Origin: Euwallacea fornicatus
Lineage: Eukaryota > Arthropoda > Insecta > Coleoptera > Curculionidae
Assembly (NCBI RefSeq): GCF_040115645.1
Contig: NC_089544.1
Span: forward strand, 4,216,001-4,280,000
Direction of reading: 5' to 3'
DNA: 64,000 nt
The first letter of the stretch is position 1. The number at the start of each line of letters is the position of its first letter. The notes under the pieces are model-generated. The model was not told the origin of the DNA, did not search any database, and saw only the letters and a program-made list of their open reading frames with translations. Positions 11,966 through 24,908 of the stretch are shown in pieces. The position numbers and the translations under genes are program-made.

Positions 11966-13896
11966 AGGAAATTGAAGTAATTAAGATGGCAGTTTGCGGC
12001 GTGGTTTTTTAGAAAGTTGTGGTTTGATAAATCCAAGGAATATAACCCAATAAGTGCAAATAAATAAAACAAATACATGGAAACAGCAGCGGTAGCCTAT
12101 AATTAGATGCGATATAATCACGAATCGTGAATAATAATACTCGCAGATCAGGCAGCAAAAGTGAAATTATAATTTGCCGACTGCTGCCTTGTGCCGATGG
12201 ACTACTTTTAACCGAAGACTGAAGATGAAGATGAGTGTCGCAGTACTTTATTAGCGCCACTACGTGTATAAACTAAACGTAGAAAGTGCAGAAATCGATT
12301 GAAGAAACCTATTATTCGGGCATATTTTCAGAACATAGAAATTTTAATCGTACCAATTAGTCTAAATTTTTGATATTCGGCCATTACTAAAATTCGAGGT
12401 CACTTAAACCTTTAGAATAGAATCCGAAATGTGAGGCGGAGGAAACCCGGCCTGCTTACGTCGGGTCTCAAACTCCTGGTCATTTTGCCGGCAAGATCAC
12501 TTCCATGGGAATCGAAAAATTGATCCATAATCTGCTCCGACTTCGTCGTTGCTATAGATACGACATTGCCGGCAATTGTTGCAGACGTTTGAAAAACCGG
12601 ACCTTACCAAGTCACTACTCGGAGTGCCCAGACATAATAAGTTTGTAAAAAATATTTTATAAAAATAGTACATTAACCCAACAATAACAGAGATTTGCAA
12701 TGTAAATTCCGAATTAATTTATTCAGCTAACGATGGATATGTGCAATATTTGTTTTAATTCCAGTTCATTAATTTCTTTGTGCCGTAACGTGGAAGAATA
12801 ATATGGGGCAGGTGGCCTAACTTAAACTAATCTTTGGCGAAGACGGTATGGCCCACTCTTGATGGCAAAATGAAGTATGTCTGCAAACTGAAATTTACGT
12901 TCAGACCACTAAAGAGGAAGTAGGTCGAGAATAGAGAACCATTCGAAGATATAGTCTAGCTGGAGTGGTACGTATTAATTTTTTAACGTTTCTTTCAAAG
13001 CGAACGTGACCGCACGCTTAGTGGCTCCTCGTTATGGCCCCAAAGAAGTTTTTTTGTGTGCTTAAAATCTTTTCAAGTTAAGCAGCTTTTCAAGCCAGAT
13101 TAATAGTTTCTGGTTCGCTCACGCAAACGAAAACTATGTTTCCAACAGCGGAAATAATGCAAATTGTTACACAACATTTGCCAAACATTCTCAATTCCAA
13201 TGTTATCGAACAATTGCTCAGCAGCTATGCTGCAAGGTTAAGAGAGAAAGCTAAAGGATATGTTTAGCTCTTTACATCCTACACAGCAAACCTTTCGTTC
13301 TGTACATTTATTTATACACAGAACAACTCTAAAAATCCATCAGATAATTCTTGATCAAACAGTTAAAATTAGGCGTTTCCCTAATGAAATGAGGTCGGTA
13401 ATTTGTGCACAACATTCTCTCTTTGAAATGCATTTTCAGTTTGACGCCACTGGTGATTAATGGTTTTCGCAAAGGAGAGGTTTGTCTTGTATTTAAATAT
13501 AGCAATCTAATACATATCACTCTGATAAATGTTGTGATGATGATGCACCAGTTCAACGACTTGTTTATTATAAGATTCGGGAAGTGATGTTTTATCTCAC
13601 CTTCACGTTCTCTCAATTTTGGGAGCTTCCGTGTTTCTCACAATTATGGCATATTAAAAATAAGTTGGGTACTGTTTTATCACATCCAATTTTAGATTAG
13701 ATTTTTGAGCTACCAGACAATCAGACTCCGTGTAGATATCAACAACAATGATACTTGAAATGAACAATAATTTAGATTAGAAGAGGTTCTTGCATAAAGT
13801 AGTCGGGAGGATGATTAACGGGAATTTTTTACCCGCTCCTTCTTGAGAAATGCGAATTGTCGCATCATCATCGGCAAATTGTTAACCTGGATTATA
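11966..13896. other. No recognisable feature
   Basis: Short ORFs only. A stretch near 12420-12600 is less AT-rich than its surroundings, but no coding family or RNA could be recognised in it. Confidence 0.35.
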
Positions 13897-14928
13897 CTGG
13901 GTGTTCATTTCAAAACGAACCAGCCGAAATATCTCTTGATTGGGGGGAGAATTAAAAAAAAAACGTCTGTTTTAGTCATGAATCAACTTGATTTTTGAAT
14001 GGGCATGTCAATACAAACAAATGTAGATATTAGGACTATGAAAATCCGCATCTATTTCATGAAAGTCATATTCTATTTCTTCAAAAATCAACGTTCAAGC
14101 AGAAATCTATGGAAAGGAAATTGTAGGGCCACTCTTTTTGGAGGAAAATTTAACTGGTGAACTGTATCCGAAACTTTTACAAAATTCGATAGGCCGTCTT
14201 ATTGTTCAATCTCTGGAAAATCAAGTTGATGAAAATGGTACTTTGGAACTTAATGAACATAATATGCATTTCCAACGAGATCGAGCTTCTCGTCGCTATG
14301 TCTTAGAAATTCGAGAATGGTTCAAAAAACGATTTCCGGAAAAATGGACACGCCGAAGGGGTGCATTGGAATGGCCAACGCTATCTCCGGATCTGAGTCC
14401 ACTAGACTTTTTTGGAGGTTACTTAACAAGGAAAGTGTTTAGAAGTCCATTTGAAAGTATTCAATAATCGAAAGATAAAATATTCCTAGAATGTAACACT
14501 ATTACCGGAGATAATTTGGCCAATTTTCGCGAAGAATTTGAAAACAAAGTTTATTATTGCCTTGTCAATAACGGCTCACCTTAGGAGCAATAAAATGAAT
14601 TATTTGATCTCAACAAGACATTTGCACTAGTACACATTTTTCCTTCTAATTTCCGACGGCATTAATCGATTTTAGTTTTCTTTTTTGGTATAGTCACATG
14701 GCAAATTGAGTTCTGATTGCATGTGCATGATGTGACACTCGATGGAGAGTGTCATTTGAAATATCGAAGTGAGGGCAGCTGGGGGTGAGGAGATTACCGA
14801 TACAATTCTCTCTAATGTCAAATTAAATTTCCTCCTAAATATCTAAATAGACATTTTTTTTTATTATTTGAAATTTTCCTCTCAATCAAGAGCTATTTGA
14901 GGTGGTTCTAATAGACCAAGTTCTACTA
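13897..14928 (+). mobile_element. DD41D-type ITm element, N-terminal deletion
   Basis: Left TIR starts CTGGGTGTTCATTTC after a TA (13895-13896). About 20 bases in, GAACCAGCCGAAATATCTCT matches GAACCACCTCAAATAGCTCT read inward from the right end. Both arms then continue TTGATTG(G/A)G, followed by an A-rich tract and GTCT(G/A)TTT. The right boundary is worn and accurate to a few bases. The interior holds only the C-terminal half of the transposase, so this is a deletion derivative. Confidence 0.75.
14036..14584 (+). pseudogene. DD41D-spaced ITm transposase, C-terminal half
   Basis: The frame begins YENPHLFHESH and has one frameshift before INVQAEIYGKEIVGPLF. It then runs open through a 109-codon stretch to a stop at 14465, beyond which the tail resumes and ends LVNNGSP-stop. 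The second catalytic Asp lies in HFQRD, and the third in SPDLSPLDFF. There are 41 residues between them, which defines DD41D spacing, unlike DD34E (Tc1) or DD34D (mariner). The N-terminal DNA-binding region and first catalytic Asp are missing. It is the best preserved copy of this family here. Confidence 0.75.
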
Positions 14929-17900
14929 CGCAAAGTTTTTTTTGCATATTTTAGAGATAGAAATAGTCGATTAAACGATGGCATATTGAAACAAATTTAA
15001 AAAATTGTGTGTGAAAATTTTACTATTACCTTATCAGTAGCTAATTTGCACAAATCGAAGGATAGTTATTTTTATCGTTATATGCCTACCTAATATTGAG
15101 AGAGAAAGTGAGACCGGATGTAGGTTATTCGACGTATGCGAAAACTTAATGATCATACGATGAGTACGAATGTGATTGAAATTATTGTTATTTTCTTTAA
15201 TTCTATATTTGTAGTCCAACATGATCAACATATTAAAATTTGAATTTTTTAACGTTTACGTAGAAATAGGTGCATTGCACGAAGTAAGATGTTGATTGGT
15301 AAATAAATCTGCTTTATGGTTATTCTGCTGATTACAACCGATTATTACAAATAAATGATGGAGAACGAAAGTGTGCAAAAATAGGTATAAAATAAAAGCG
15401 ATAATTGAAGAAGTTAAGTAAAAAATTAAATTTTACTTCGAAATGTGAATTAAAGTTATCATATCGACTAAATGGATAAAAGACTCACGCATTTTTTGGA
15501 CAGGGCGATTGGAAAATCACTTGCTGCACTTGTGTAAGTGCCCTTACAGTTTCGTAACAGCTAGATGACCGGGAGGCATTACGTACGTAAATTAGGCCAA
15601 ATCACGTGAAATCTTGTTCGCGTTGTATGTATATAAAAAGCACTGCGTTCAGCTAACGGAGGAATAAAATACTTTCAAATGAGACATATCTATGAGTCTG
15701 CTCTTACTTTCTACGAAAAAATTGAGAAACTGACCCTCAAGTTATTAATTTCCAAAATCAACAAATAAAAAATCTAAATTACAAAAAAAAAATAGGTCAA
15801 ATTGATTGATACCATAAAAGAACGAACTAGCCCTACATAGTTCATTCACCATTTCAAACCTGACGTACCCAGATTCCTCACGGCTCAAGAACTCGATGAC
15901 CTCTCAGAAGTTCTCTCCAAAGCGATATTTTGTTTTATCTGATGTGCTACGTGAATTTAGAAGACTATAAAATATTTTATATTGTAAATATCAATGGCAA
16001 ATGAATATGCATGCGTTACAAAGTTCATGCGAAATATATACGGGTGATTGCTTAATTTTATGCTTAACATAATTCTTTTTGAACACTTTATTTAGGTCAG
16101 TAACGACAAAGAGAAAGGTTTCTTTGGACGGATCAAATATTGAATAACAGCCTTAGCAGATATTATCTCCAAATAAATTTAAATGCTGTCAGCATTAGAT
16201 TTATTTCGAGGCGTTTTTAAGGCTTTGGGTACGGCGACCCTTAAAATTTCCCATGTAAAATACTGGACGAATTTGTTCCTTTATGATTTGATGATGATAT
16301 ATTTGGTGACATGCAACAACAAGAAAAAAAAAGGGATTGTTAGCGATCATTTTACCTTTAATTTAAGAACTGGCGCAAATGGCTCTGAGTCGATAATATA
16401 TAGAGTTGTACTTTTGGAATACTTTTAGCGTATCCAAATTTCTCACTTCTACGAGATGGAAATTTCGAATATTACACAAAATTAATTTTGCGAAATTAGA
16501 GTTTAATTAAACTGTGTCAAAATAGCAAATTTTTAATGCAACATTTTTTACTTGTCGTCTTGCTGGACTCGTGTAATACTTGTAATTTACAACATAAATC
16601 AAAATAGAAAGCCCGCTTTTTCGGAATTTCTTATTGTTTCCGAGATACTGAAACAGCCGGAGAAAAAAATGGTTATGCCGTAAATCGGTTTCTTGAACAG
16701 ATAAGATTTAAACGTTAAATTGCAAAGTGGTTCTTGTAAAACGTTGAATACCTGCCTTGTAAAATTATAACATCTAGTTGAACGTTTTACGTAACCCGAA
16801 AATATTTCTTAAGAACGTTTAAAGCTTGCGAAAGCTCGCCTCTAAAAAGGGCATGCTTTCTTCTGGACTTGGAAAATCGGATGCCACAAAATTGGCCAAA
16901 AACACGAACATAATAAAGGAAAATTATTCTAAATTAATAAAGTGCAGACATCTAATAAAGCTCCGACATAAACAATTATTCATCGGTCAGTCAATTTATT
17001 TAGCAATGATCTGTTTCATAACAATTTCGTTACCATAAGCACTAATTGCCAATCTTTTTTATCTCAATCTAAAGCATCATACATCGTTAAAGTAATTACG
17101 AGTATAACCATAATATTCCCAAGAAAACTTGAAATACTGTGAATTAATAGCGTTGTTAAAACTGGACTGGCAAACAATAATCGCAGCAACGTATTACAGT
17201 TTGAAACATTAATTAGATTGTACGTTTTTTTTTTTTTTGTCGAGAAAAGGATATAATATAGACTTAATTAAATTACATACATACATACATACGTGCTGGG
17301 AACGAAATACATTAAAAAATCACTTAATTGCATCTGGTGCTTTGACCAAACCGAGTAGCTGGTTGTCGATTTACCAGAATGTGTCGAAAAATCCGTTTCA
17401 CCATTGCATTGTGGTTTACATTATAAGACTTGATCGTGATAATTCTAGTTCGTTTTTTCCGTTGAGTGAGCATACGACCTTAACGAAACCTTTTTAGTTT
17501 TCGGTTAAACTTGTTTTCTTGTTTAGATTAACTGCTGAAAGGTGTGGGTATCTACCATCTTGCCAAGCTGAGATGCTTGTTTCAGGTACAAACCGAAGCT
17601 CTTTTTACTGCGACCAGGAGATAGTAATTTTTTATGCCATTCCTGTTTTATTTAATGGAAGTATATGATTTGTTATCGATACACGCCTCTACGTGCAGCG
17701 ATAACAAAATGCGATTGTGAAAAGTGTTCCAACACGTTCGTAATTTTTATAAATTTCATTTTTTTTTAAACGGTTCAACACGTATAATATCATTTTGAAA
17801 AAGGTACTTAACGAATTCTTTTTGGATATTCGAATTTTTCACCCCTATCCTACTACCCCTATTAACTTTTTATCTTCGAATGGACGCGCACCCAATGTAG

Positions 17901-17989
17901 TATTTCAATGAGGGATTCGACGGGATGCTGAGAACTAAAATTGGATCTAAAGTTTTCGTAAAAACTTAAATTATTAAATACGAAGCAAA
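14929..17989. other. No recognisable gene
   Basis: AT-rich DNA with a short (TACA)n-type run near 17275-17292 and a poly-T tract near 17225. Short ORFs show no family signature. The last 150 bases may belong to the adjacent transposase relic. Confidence 0.4.
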
Positions 17990-18360
17990 GTGACCCGCTA
18001 TTACATCTAACAAAATTCAAATTCCTAGAATAAACGCTCAAATTGGGCTCTAGTAATCATTTTGCAATGACGCAGTCGTTCCTCGAGCTCTTTTGTGCAT
18101 TGTTGCTTCTGTTATTAATTCTAATTTTGTTTGAATTCTAAGGCGTAAATCATCTAATTTTCATAACCCATTTTTGCAAACCGAATCTTGTAAGCCAGCC
18201 CGCAAAAAGTAATCAAGGGGCGTTAGATCTGGAGGTCGTGGCGGCCATTCTACTGCACTTCTTCTACCGATCCATCTTCTATGGAAAATCTCATCAAGAT
18301 ACTTTCTCACAGCCATAATATAATGTGGTGGTGCACCAACCTGTTGGAATCAGATATTGG
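17990..18360 (-). pseudogene. DD41D-type ITm transposase relic
   Basis: The minus strand reads QQVGAPPHYIMAVRKYLDEI, then FHRRWIGRRSAVEWPPRP, then PDLTPLDYF. The second catalytic Asp (QQDGAPPHY in intact relatives) is mutated to Val. The third Asp is kept, and the spacing is again 41 residues. Downstream the frame continues LDDLRLRIQTKLELI, the usual tail helix, down to about 17990. Frameshifts and stops interrupt both sides, and no ends were assigned. Confidence 0.75.
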
Positions 18361-21300
18361 TCACTTGCTCCCCATTTTCTCCAGGATTAATTGCGGTAAT
18401 TGATCGAGCTGTTTCGTTTTGCAACAAGAGCAAGTGTGATGCGTTGCTTCAGTTTCCCTTTACGAAGAAGTTACGAAACTTACAAACGTGTTGCAACACT
18501 TTTCACAAGCGCTGTACATGTATTACGCATCTTGACCCAAACTAGTCTTTAGGCTCTTTTGAGCTTAATCTTAGCACGTTCAAGGAAACTGTCTTCCTGA
18601 ACAAAATTGCATTTCTTGAAACGTATCTGAACAGTATCACTTCGTAATTCGGAAAATATCTCTCAGATTAAATAATTGATTACGCTTAAATGTGACAATA
18701 CTACTCGGTAATATTGAAGATCAGTGGTTTTTGTCCGCCTTATTGATGTACTTTTTCGATTGTCGAAAACAGCAAAAACAGAAGACCTTGTATACTCCAT
18801 TACATGTTGTGTTTTTTCTTTATTATCTTGCGAAATCCTACCGGAGAATTTAAATTCATGAATGCGATGTAATATTCAAACTCATGCCACATTATGTTGT
18901 CAACGCCATAGTTATAGAATATATGTGCTCATTAATGGGGAGCGACTATCACTTATGCGGTTGTCAGTAGTCCACACTATGATGGCTATATTTAATATCG
19001 TAAAACTACCAATTTTTACAAAACAAAAACGTTTCGGCAGATGATGTCTTCATTAAGTAATAATTTCCACTGGCCTTTAATGATTTACTGTCAATGCTAT
19101 TTTCGACGTTTTGCATTATTTCTCCATCGACCTTGCGGACACATGGTGGTCCAAATCGAGGCCCACTACTGAGACCTTAGAAACTAGACAGTGGCCGAAA
19201 AATTATGACAAAGTTTCACAAATAGTTTCTGCAAAACGACTCTTTAAAATTAAAGTGAATCACAGTGGTTCCGGAATATGTTAATAAAAATTGAAATTTT
19301 CATTTTTGATTTTTCAAAATTTGCGCCTCGCTGGACTATGAGCTTAAATCGAAGAATTTCCTATTGAGCCTCAAACTCGATACTTTTTAGGGCTGTAGGT
19401 TTTTGTGCTCATAATTAGTAGCTCCAGGTTTGAATTTCCTTACTGAGCCACAACAGCGTTAGTTTTTTCTCAAATTTGGAAAATGTCGAATTTGCAATTA
19501 TTCTGTCGATAAATATATTTTTTTGTGAGATATTTAACTCCTTGTGTTCTGAAACAGAAGCGCCGAATTGGGGCTTCGACGGGAATTTTAAAATTTTTAG
19601 CCTTGAAGACATACAAAAAGAAATTAAATTGGAGTTTCCAATTTTGAAGAGTAAAAAGAACAAGTTCTGAGAAAATCTGATCTAAATTCCGACTTTTAAA
19701 CAAGGTTCTACCTTATGGCTTTCATCATTGCTATTGAATGCAAAGTGACGGAAAAAACTAACATGTCAATAATTCTGTCTCCTAGTATTGCTGCAGGTAT
19801 TAAATGTTAAAGGAAATTGTACCCATCCTACAGTGACCTCGATATAGGAAAGAAAATTTTTTGATCGCCAGCAAAACCTCTATACAAAGAAAGCATGGAA
19901 AAAAGCTGCTATTAAGAGAAAAGCTACTGTGAACCATTAAGGTAATAACCCCTTAATCTTCGCTGTGAATCTATCAACGTACCAGTTTAATTGCATAAAA
20001 ATTGCTATTACCGGTTTTTTCCTGAAGAAACAATGTTCCGCATTCAAGAGGAATATCATCAGAACGCTTTCCAATGAAGAGCGTTCTAGAATTTCTATGA
20101 GATATTACCAAATTTAGCTAAAATTTTTTACTTATTTGTGTTAAATTATTCAAAGGATTTTCATTAGGGCTTATGGTTAAGCGCACTTCTAGCTTTCAAC
20201 GGATTATTAACGGCATTACCACATAAATTCAAAACCAAGTTTAGGATAGTTAATTGGGGCTTGTAAAACAGTTATTTGGCATTTTAGTTTTTTGGCTTGT
20301 GCTAATTGCTATAGAAGTAGAAAATTACTTTATTACATCCTTTCTTGGTTGTTGTTTTGTAACTATCAAAGCAATAAATGAAGATTTTTGCTTTTACAGC
20401 TCCATTTACTATAATAAGAATGTTGACTTAACTACTGTAATATGAGTAGGAAAATTCTTGAGGAACTTTAAAAGAATCGCTGACATCAATACTACTCGAA
20501 GTATTCAATTTCTCTTGAATATAGGGCGCCGCAAATGTATACTAATGTCAGGTATTATTTCTGGTTTAATAACTTCTTAATGTTATTGCTACTTATAGTA
20601 CACTGGGTGTATTATTACTGCAAAGTGTACTTCATTAATTCACAACTGGTCAATTTAAATTAATTAATTAATTAATTAATTAATTAAGAACAACGGTGGA
20701 AAAATTCCAATCGTTCGGTTTTTCATTTTTTTTATCGCCGCAAAAAAGATCAAAATAAAACAAAACCTTACACATCTTACACATTTCAACCTTTAAAGCC
20801 CAGTTAACATCAATGGCGATATTTAAATGTTGTGAATGCAGAACCTAAATAAGTAGAGCGTGCGAGTTCATTGTGCAACAGAGAGTGATAAAATATATCT
20901 TGGTGGTAGGGTTCATTTTGCTTTCGTTATACATCAAAACGTCACAATAAATAATAATAAACTATCATAATAGCCATTGTTATTGGATTGATTTGGAGCA
21001 AGAGATGAAATTTATCTCCGTAAGAAAGTTCCGAACGAGTCGTTGCAGCTATTGTTGTAATATCCCTATAGCAGGAATATCTATTTTGTTCCTGATTATC
21101 CAACCGTACAAAACCACTTCTGGGAAAGTGGGATGAGCGTAAATGAACTAAACCACGAAAAATTAGGGATCTCAGAAACCACTTGAAATTCCCCGCGAAT
21201 TGATAAGAAATTGGGAAGTAGGAATATTGTGGGTGTTTCTGAAGGGTGTCTGCTGACAAAGCACTCCTCACGTGTTCCCGTTTTTAAATAAACTTCGACG

Positions 21301-22499
21301 ATTTTGAGAATTTTGTATATACAATGCGGGTCAAAAATGAAGTGCAGTTATTTTAGACGTTCTGCCATTGGAACATAAAGCTGAAAATGCTCTGCAATTG
21401 ATATGCACAGCGCTAAATTTTGAGATTTTACTTCAGAACTCTTTAGTTTTCGAGATATTAAAAAACAGACACTAGAAGTGAAATTGACCTTCAAACTTTA
21501 ATTTTCTTTACCAACTCTGGTCTAAGCTGTCCGATATCATTCGAGTAACGGCCCCTGGTTCTTAGATGTTCAGAATAAATAAATGTGTAATATTGTTGCT
21601 GCATCGAGGCTTTGAGGTTTTATGACATAAGTTTCATCTGGTGGTCTGTCGATTTTCGGTAAGTGCGTCTTTGTGAAACGAGAAAATAATCGTCAAGATT
21701 ACCCAATTATATTCCGAGACGTTTCATGTTGATTTGGATTTTACTTAGTGTACTCAAAGGTATATGTAGATGTGCAAGACTGCAATTGCCGGTGCGAAAG
21801 CGGCCAATGTCAAATAATATACCAAAATAAGCAAAAAGGAAGAGACAAAATAAATTTAAAAAATATATTTATCCCACTTTTGGGTATCCTGTATAGACCT
21901 TTAAAGAACAAAAATGATTTTCAAAATCTGAGCCCTACCCTGTTCAACACTAAGGAACTAGCTGTGAAAGTATAAAAATTAAAAATAGATTTTCCTTCTA
22001 GTTAAATTAGTCTGGATTACCAATGACAAATAGTACATATTGCATTAATGATTTGAAAACCTTGAGAATGTAATACTCGATGCATTAAGCGAGGTTTTGG
22101 ATTTGAAATTCGAGACTTGGAACAGGTTGGACCAGTTGAAAGTCAAACATTCTACTCATATTCCTAGCTAAAGCAATATTGTAAATAATCATAACTCCAC
22201 TTTAACCACTATTTGAGACAATATCGGTTTCATTGTTTACAGACGTTAAACGCAATAACGATCGTTCAAAGGAAATCATTGCAAAATCAACATTTACACA
22301 CTTTAATGCCTTCATTTGTTCCAATTCTATGGCCGAGCAATAAACGCATCAAACTTTGAAATTCTTGATAAATAAGCTCTGCTCAAAATTATTTCACCGG
22401 ATTGGCAACACCTCACTTTGAGTCAACACAAGCGGCTAATTTCGCTAAACATTATAACCAAAACGGTGTCATACCTTTCGAATGCAGGAACTTAGCTGT
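18361..22499. other. No recognisable gene; short repeats
   Basis: This contains a TTAA-type tetranucleotide run at about 20658-20688 and an isolated CACTGGGTGT motif near 20600 like an ITm end. A 109-codon minus ORF at 20942-21271 and several shorter ones show no family signature and look like chance frames. Confidence 0.4.
20658..20688. repeat. (TTAA)n microsatellite
   Basis: About seven tandem TTAA units (TAATTAATTAAT...) form a short, self-complementary simple repeat. Confidence 0.85.
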
Positions 22500-22635
22500 A
22501 ACACCGCCTTGAAATTAAGAACATCCCGATGGACACCGAGTTCCCCAGATTTATGTCCCGTTGAGAGTTTCAAAGTCGTAACACCTGGGCCGCGCAGGAC
22601 AATGCACCCACATCAGACAAAAAGTGGCTGAATTG
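22500..22635 (+). pseudogene. Small ITm transposase fragment
   Basis: The plus strand reads RWTPSSPDLCPVESF, resembling the WPPRSPDLTPxDFF catalytic block, followed by a decayed tail. The fragment is short and the third acidic residue is changed (VES), so only superfamily membership is suggested. Confidence 0.4.
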
Positions 22636-23199
22636 CGAGGTTGAAGATCGACCGAAGAGATACCAGAAAGGAGAAGAAACTGAAGTGCAAGTGTCAAAAA
22701 ACGCGACGCACGCGGTTTTGTCGTCGTTGCCTCGCTCGGCGCAACTTTCGCTTACGAGGTACGTCGGTGACTAACCGAAAAGCGAATACTGCGCTGTCGA
22801 TTGTGGATGTCTTAGCAGTAAAAAGAAAGAGTAAGGCAGCAGCCCCTGCAACGATATACAGTAGAACTCGGCTATAACGAACCTCCAAGGGACTTGGCCT
22901 GTCGTTCGTTTTATGCGGCAGAGGTTCGCTGCAGGCGACCGCGGAAAAAAGCTTGTCGATTCAAAATTTCTGTTTTAATCAAATGGTAAATTATACAATT
23001 TTTGGTTCCAATAAACACATATACACCCCGCCACAAAATGATGAGACACTTCGAGACTTTCACTGTTTCTTGAAAATAGTGTGTTGGACAGAAATTCCGT
23101 GCTCATCCCTGTAGACGGTACTCGTTTCTTATTCAGATAAAAGAACGCCAAGCAGTATTCACCGTTTTTCCAGGAGTTTCATCAACAGAAACATATTTT

Positions 23200-23379
23200 A
23201 CTAATTTTTCTGAGCATTAGTGATGTGTAGATCCCCCCTTCTTCACTAGAATTTTGAACATTCGTTTGGGTAAAGATTCCTATAGTTTTTTTGAAGCCTC
23301 CAAGACATTGCGTTCTAACTATGAACCATTGTCCTTTTGGGTACATCTACCGAGCTAAACTGTCCGCCACTTCGATATA
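23200..23379 (-). pseudogene. Tc3-like transposase C-terminal fragment, cut off by insertion
   Basis: The minus strand reads YRSGGQFSSVDV from the insertion edge, then a degraded stretch, ending near NVQNSSEEGGSTHH-stop, a form of the Tc1/Tc3 tail KxGGxTHY. If the Tc1-like element and one TA are ignored, the frame reads straight from ARDV to YRSGGQFSSVDV. The two blocks were therefore one gene before the insertion. Confidence 0.7.
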
Positions 23380-24906
23380 CAGTCGTAAGATTAATTATTC
23401 GGCCACCAGAGTTATTTTCTGAAAATCGTTTATGATACACATTAAACGTTGCGCTTGATTGAAAATGAGCCTATATGCAGTTAAACTGTTCAGTTTTTAT
23501 TAAATCAGCAACAAGATAATTATCAATAATTATGAAAAATTGCTTGAAAATAATAATTGTTTCAAAATCTAAGCGGAGCAAAATTATTCGTCCCCTTTGC
23601 AGAAGCAACAAAATATTTACTGTTTATTATTATTTTTTTGAAATTCTTCAAGATAATTTAAACGTGCTATTTTGAATATTTTTGTTTGTTTATTATTATC
23701 ATAAAAGTGCAGATTAGTGCAAGTTACTTATAAAAGCGGGTCCTAAATCTTCTGAAGTTTTTCCTCACATAAGCGAGTTGATTATGAAGTTAAACACAGA
23801 AGAAACGTCCCAACGAGTAATAGCCAGAATTATTAGCAGGAGCAGAACAGTAGTTCAGGCTATCATAAAAAAATATGAAACAACAAGAGCAATCCAAACA
23901 TTGCCGGGTAGTGGAAGAAAATCTGTCTTTAACGAACACATGAAACGGAAAATTATTAGGAAAGTGAATATCAATTCACACATTTTCGCAACAGATTTAG
24001 CAAAAAGTGTTGAAAGTGGTTATGGAAAAGTTGCACATATTACTACAGTAAGAAAATTGTTGAACAAGAACGGTTTGAGGGCATGAGTAGCTAGGAAGAA
24101 ACCGCTTGCTGGTAAAGTGAATAGAAGGGAGCGTATTGACTTTGCTCAACAGTATATTAATAAAGACATTGAATTTTGAAAAAAAAACGGTATTTTCGCG
24201 GATCAAACTAAAATTGAGTTGGTTGGAAAATGAAAAAAAAAATTAATGTACAAAAACAAGGAGAGGCGTATAAACAAGAACATTTAAATCCAACGGTGAA
24301 ACAGAGGGATGGTTCAGTTCTCATTTGAAGTCGTACGTTTTGGTATGGTGTGGGTCGACTTCATTTTATTGATAGAATTATGGACCGCTTTGTTTATTCA
24401 GACATTTTTAAGAACAATTTACGCGAGAGAGCAAATAATATGGGAATTTTGGATAAGTATGTTTTCCAACAAGACAATGATCTCAAGCATAAAGCGCGTA
24501 TTGTTAGGGAATAGTTCGTATGTATATAATACACCAAAAGCATTGGATACGCCGCCTCAGTCACCAAACATAAACCCTATTGAACATTTATTGCCAGAAT
24601 TGAAAGAATGGGAGAAATTAGAAAATCGGAAGGGTGTCCTACAAAATATTAAATTAGGACTGTTTCGTATTTAAATTCAAGTGGATGTAAAGTGGACGAA
24701 TAATTTCGCTCGGCTTAGATTTTGAAACCATTATTATTTTCAAGCAATTTTTTTATAATTATCGATAATTATCTTATCGCTTATTTAATAAAAACTGAAT
24801 AGTTTAATTACATGTACGCGCGTTTTCAATCAAGCGCAACATTTAATGTGCGTTATAAATGATTTTTAGAAAATAACTGAAAGACGAATAATTAATCTCA
24901 CGGCTG
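23380..24906 (+). mobile_element. Tc1-like transposon, copy 1, innermost layer of the nest (1527 bp)
   Basis: Ends CAGTCGTAAGATTAATTATT (left) and CAGCCGTGAGATTAATTATT (right, read inward) sit between perfect TA duplications at 23378-23379 and 24907-24908. The inverted repeats extend for about 225 bp. The element lies inside the C-terminal coding part of the Tc3-like transposase. A second copy is at 61074-62707. Compared with that copy, this one lacks roughly 100 bp after position 24608. Confidence 0.9.
23784..24674 (+). pseudogene. Tc1-like transposase, copy 1, broken
   Basis: From ATG at 23784 the first 100 codons are open. They encode a helix-turn-helix N-terminus with LPGSGRKSVFNEHMKRKI and VRKLLNKNGLRA, then a TGA. 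Further on are catalytic-core pieces in shifting frames: FQQDNDLKHKAR near 24462 with the second Asp, and PPQSPNINPIEHLLPELKE near 24552. A 121-codon open frame at 24309-24674 is partly out of register and should not be read as a protein. An internal deletion removes the C-terminus. The stops and frameshifts are shared with copy 2. Confidence 0.85.
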
Positions 24907-24908
24907 TA

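Noticed and set aside
20942..21271. 109-codon minus ORF
   Set aside because: No start context, domain or homology that I can recognise; length alone is not convincing.
24309..24674. 121-codon ORF in Tc1-like copy 1 (and 128 codons at 61392-61778 in copy 2)
   Set aside because: Part of each frame is out of register with the transposase; the catalytic FQQDND motif is in a different frame. They are by-products of shared frameshifts, not proteins.
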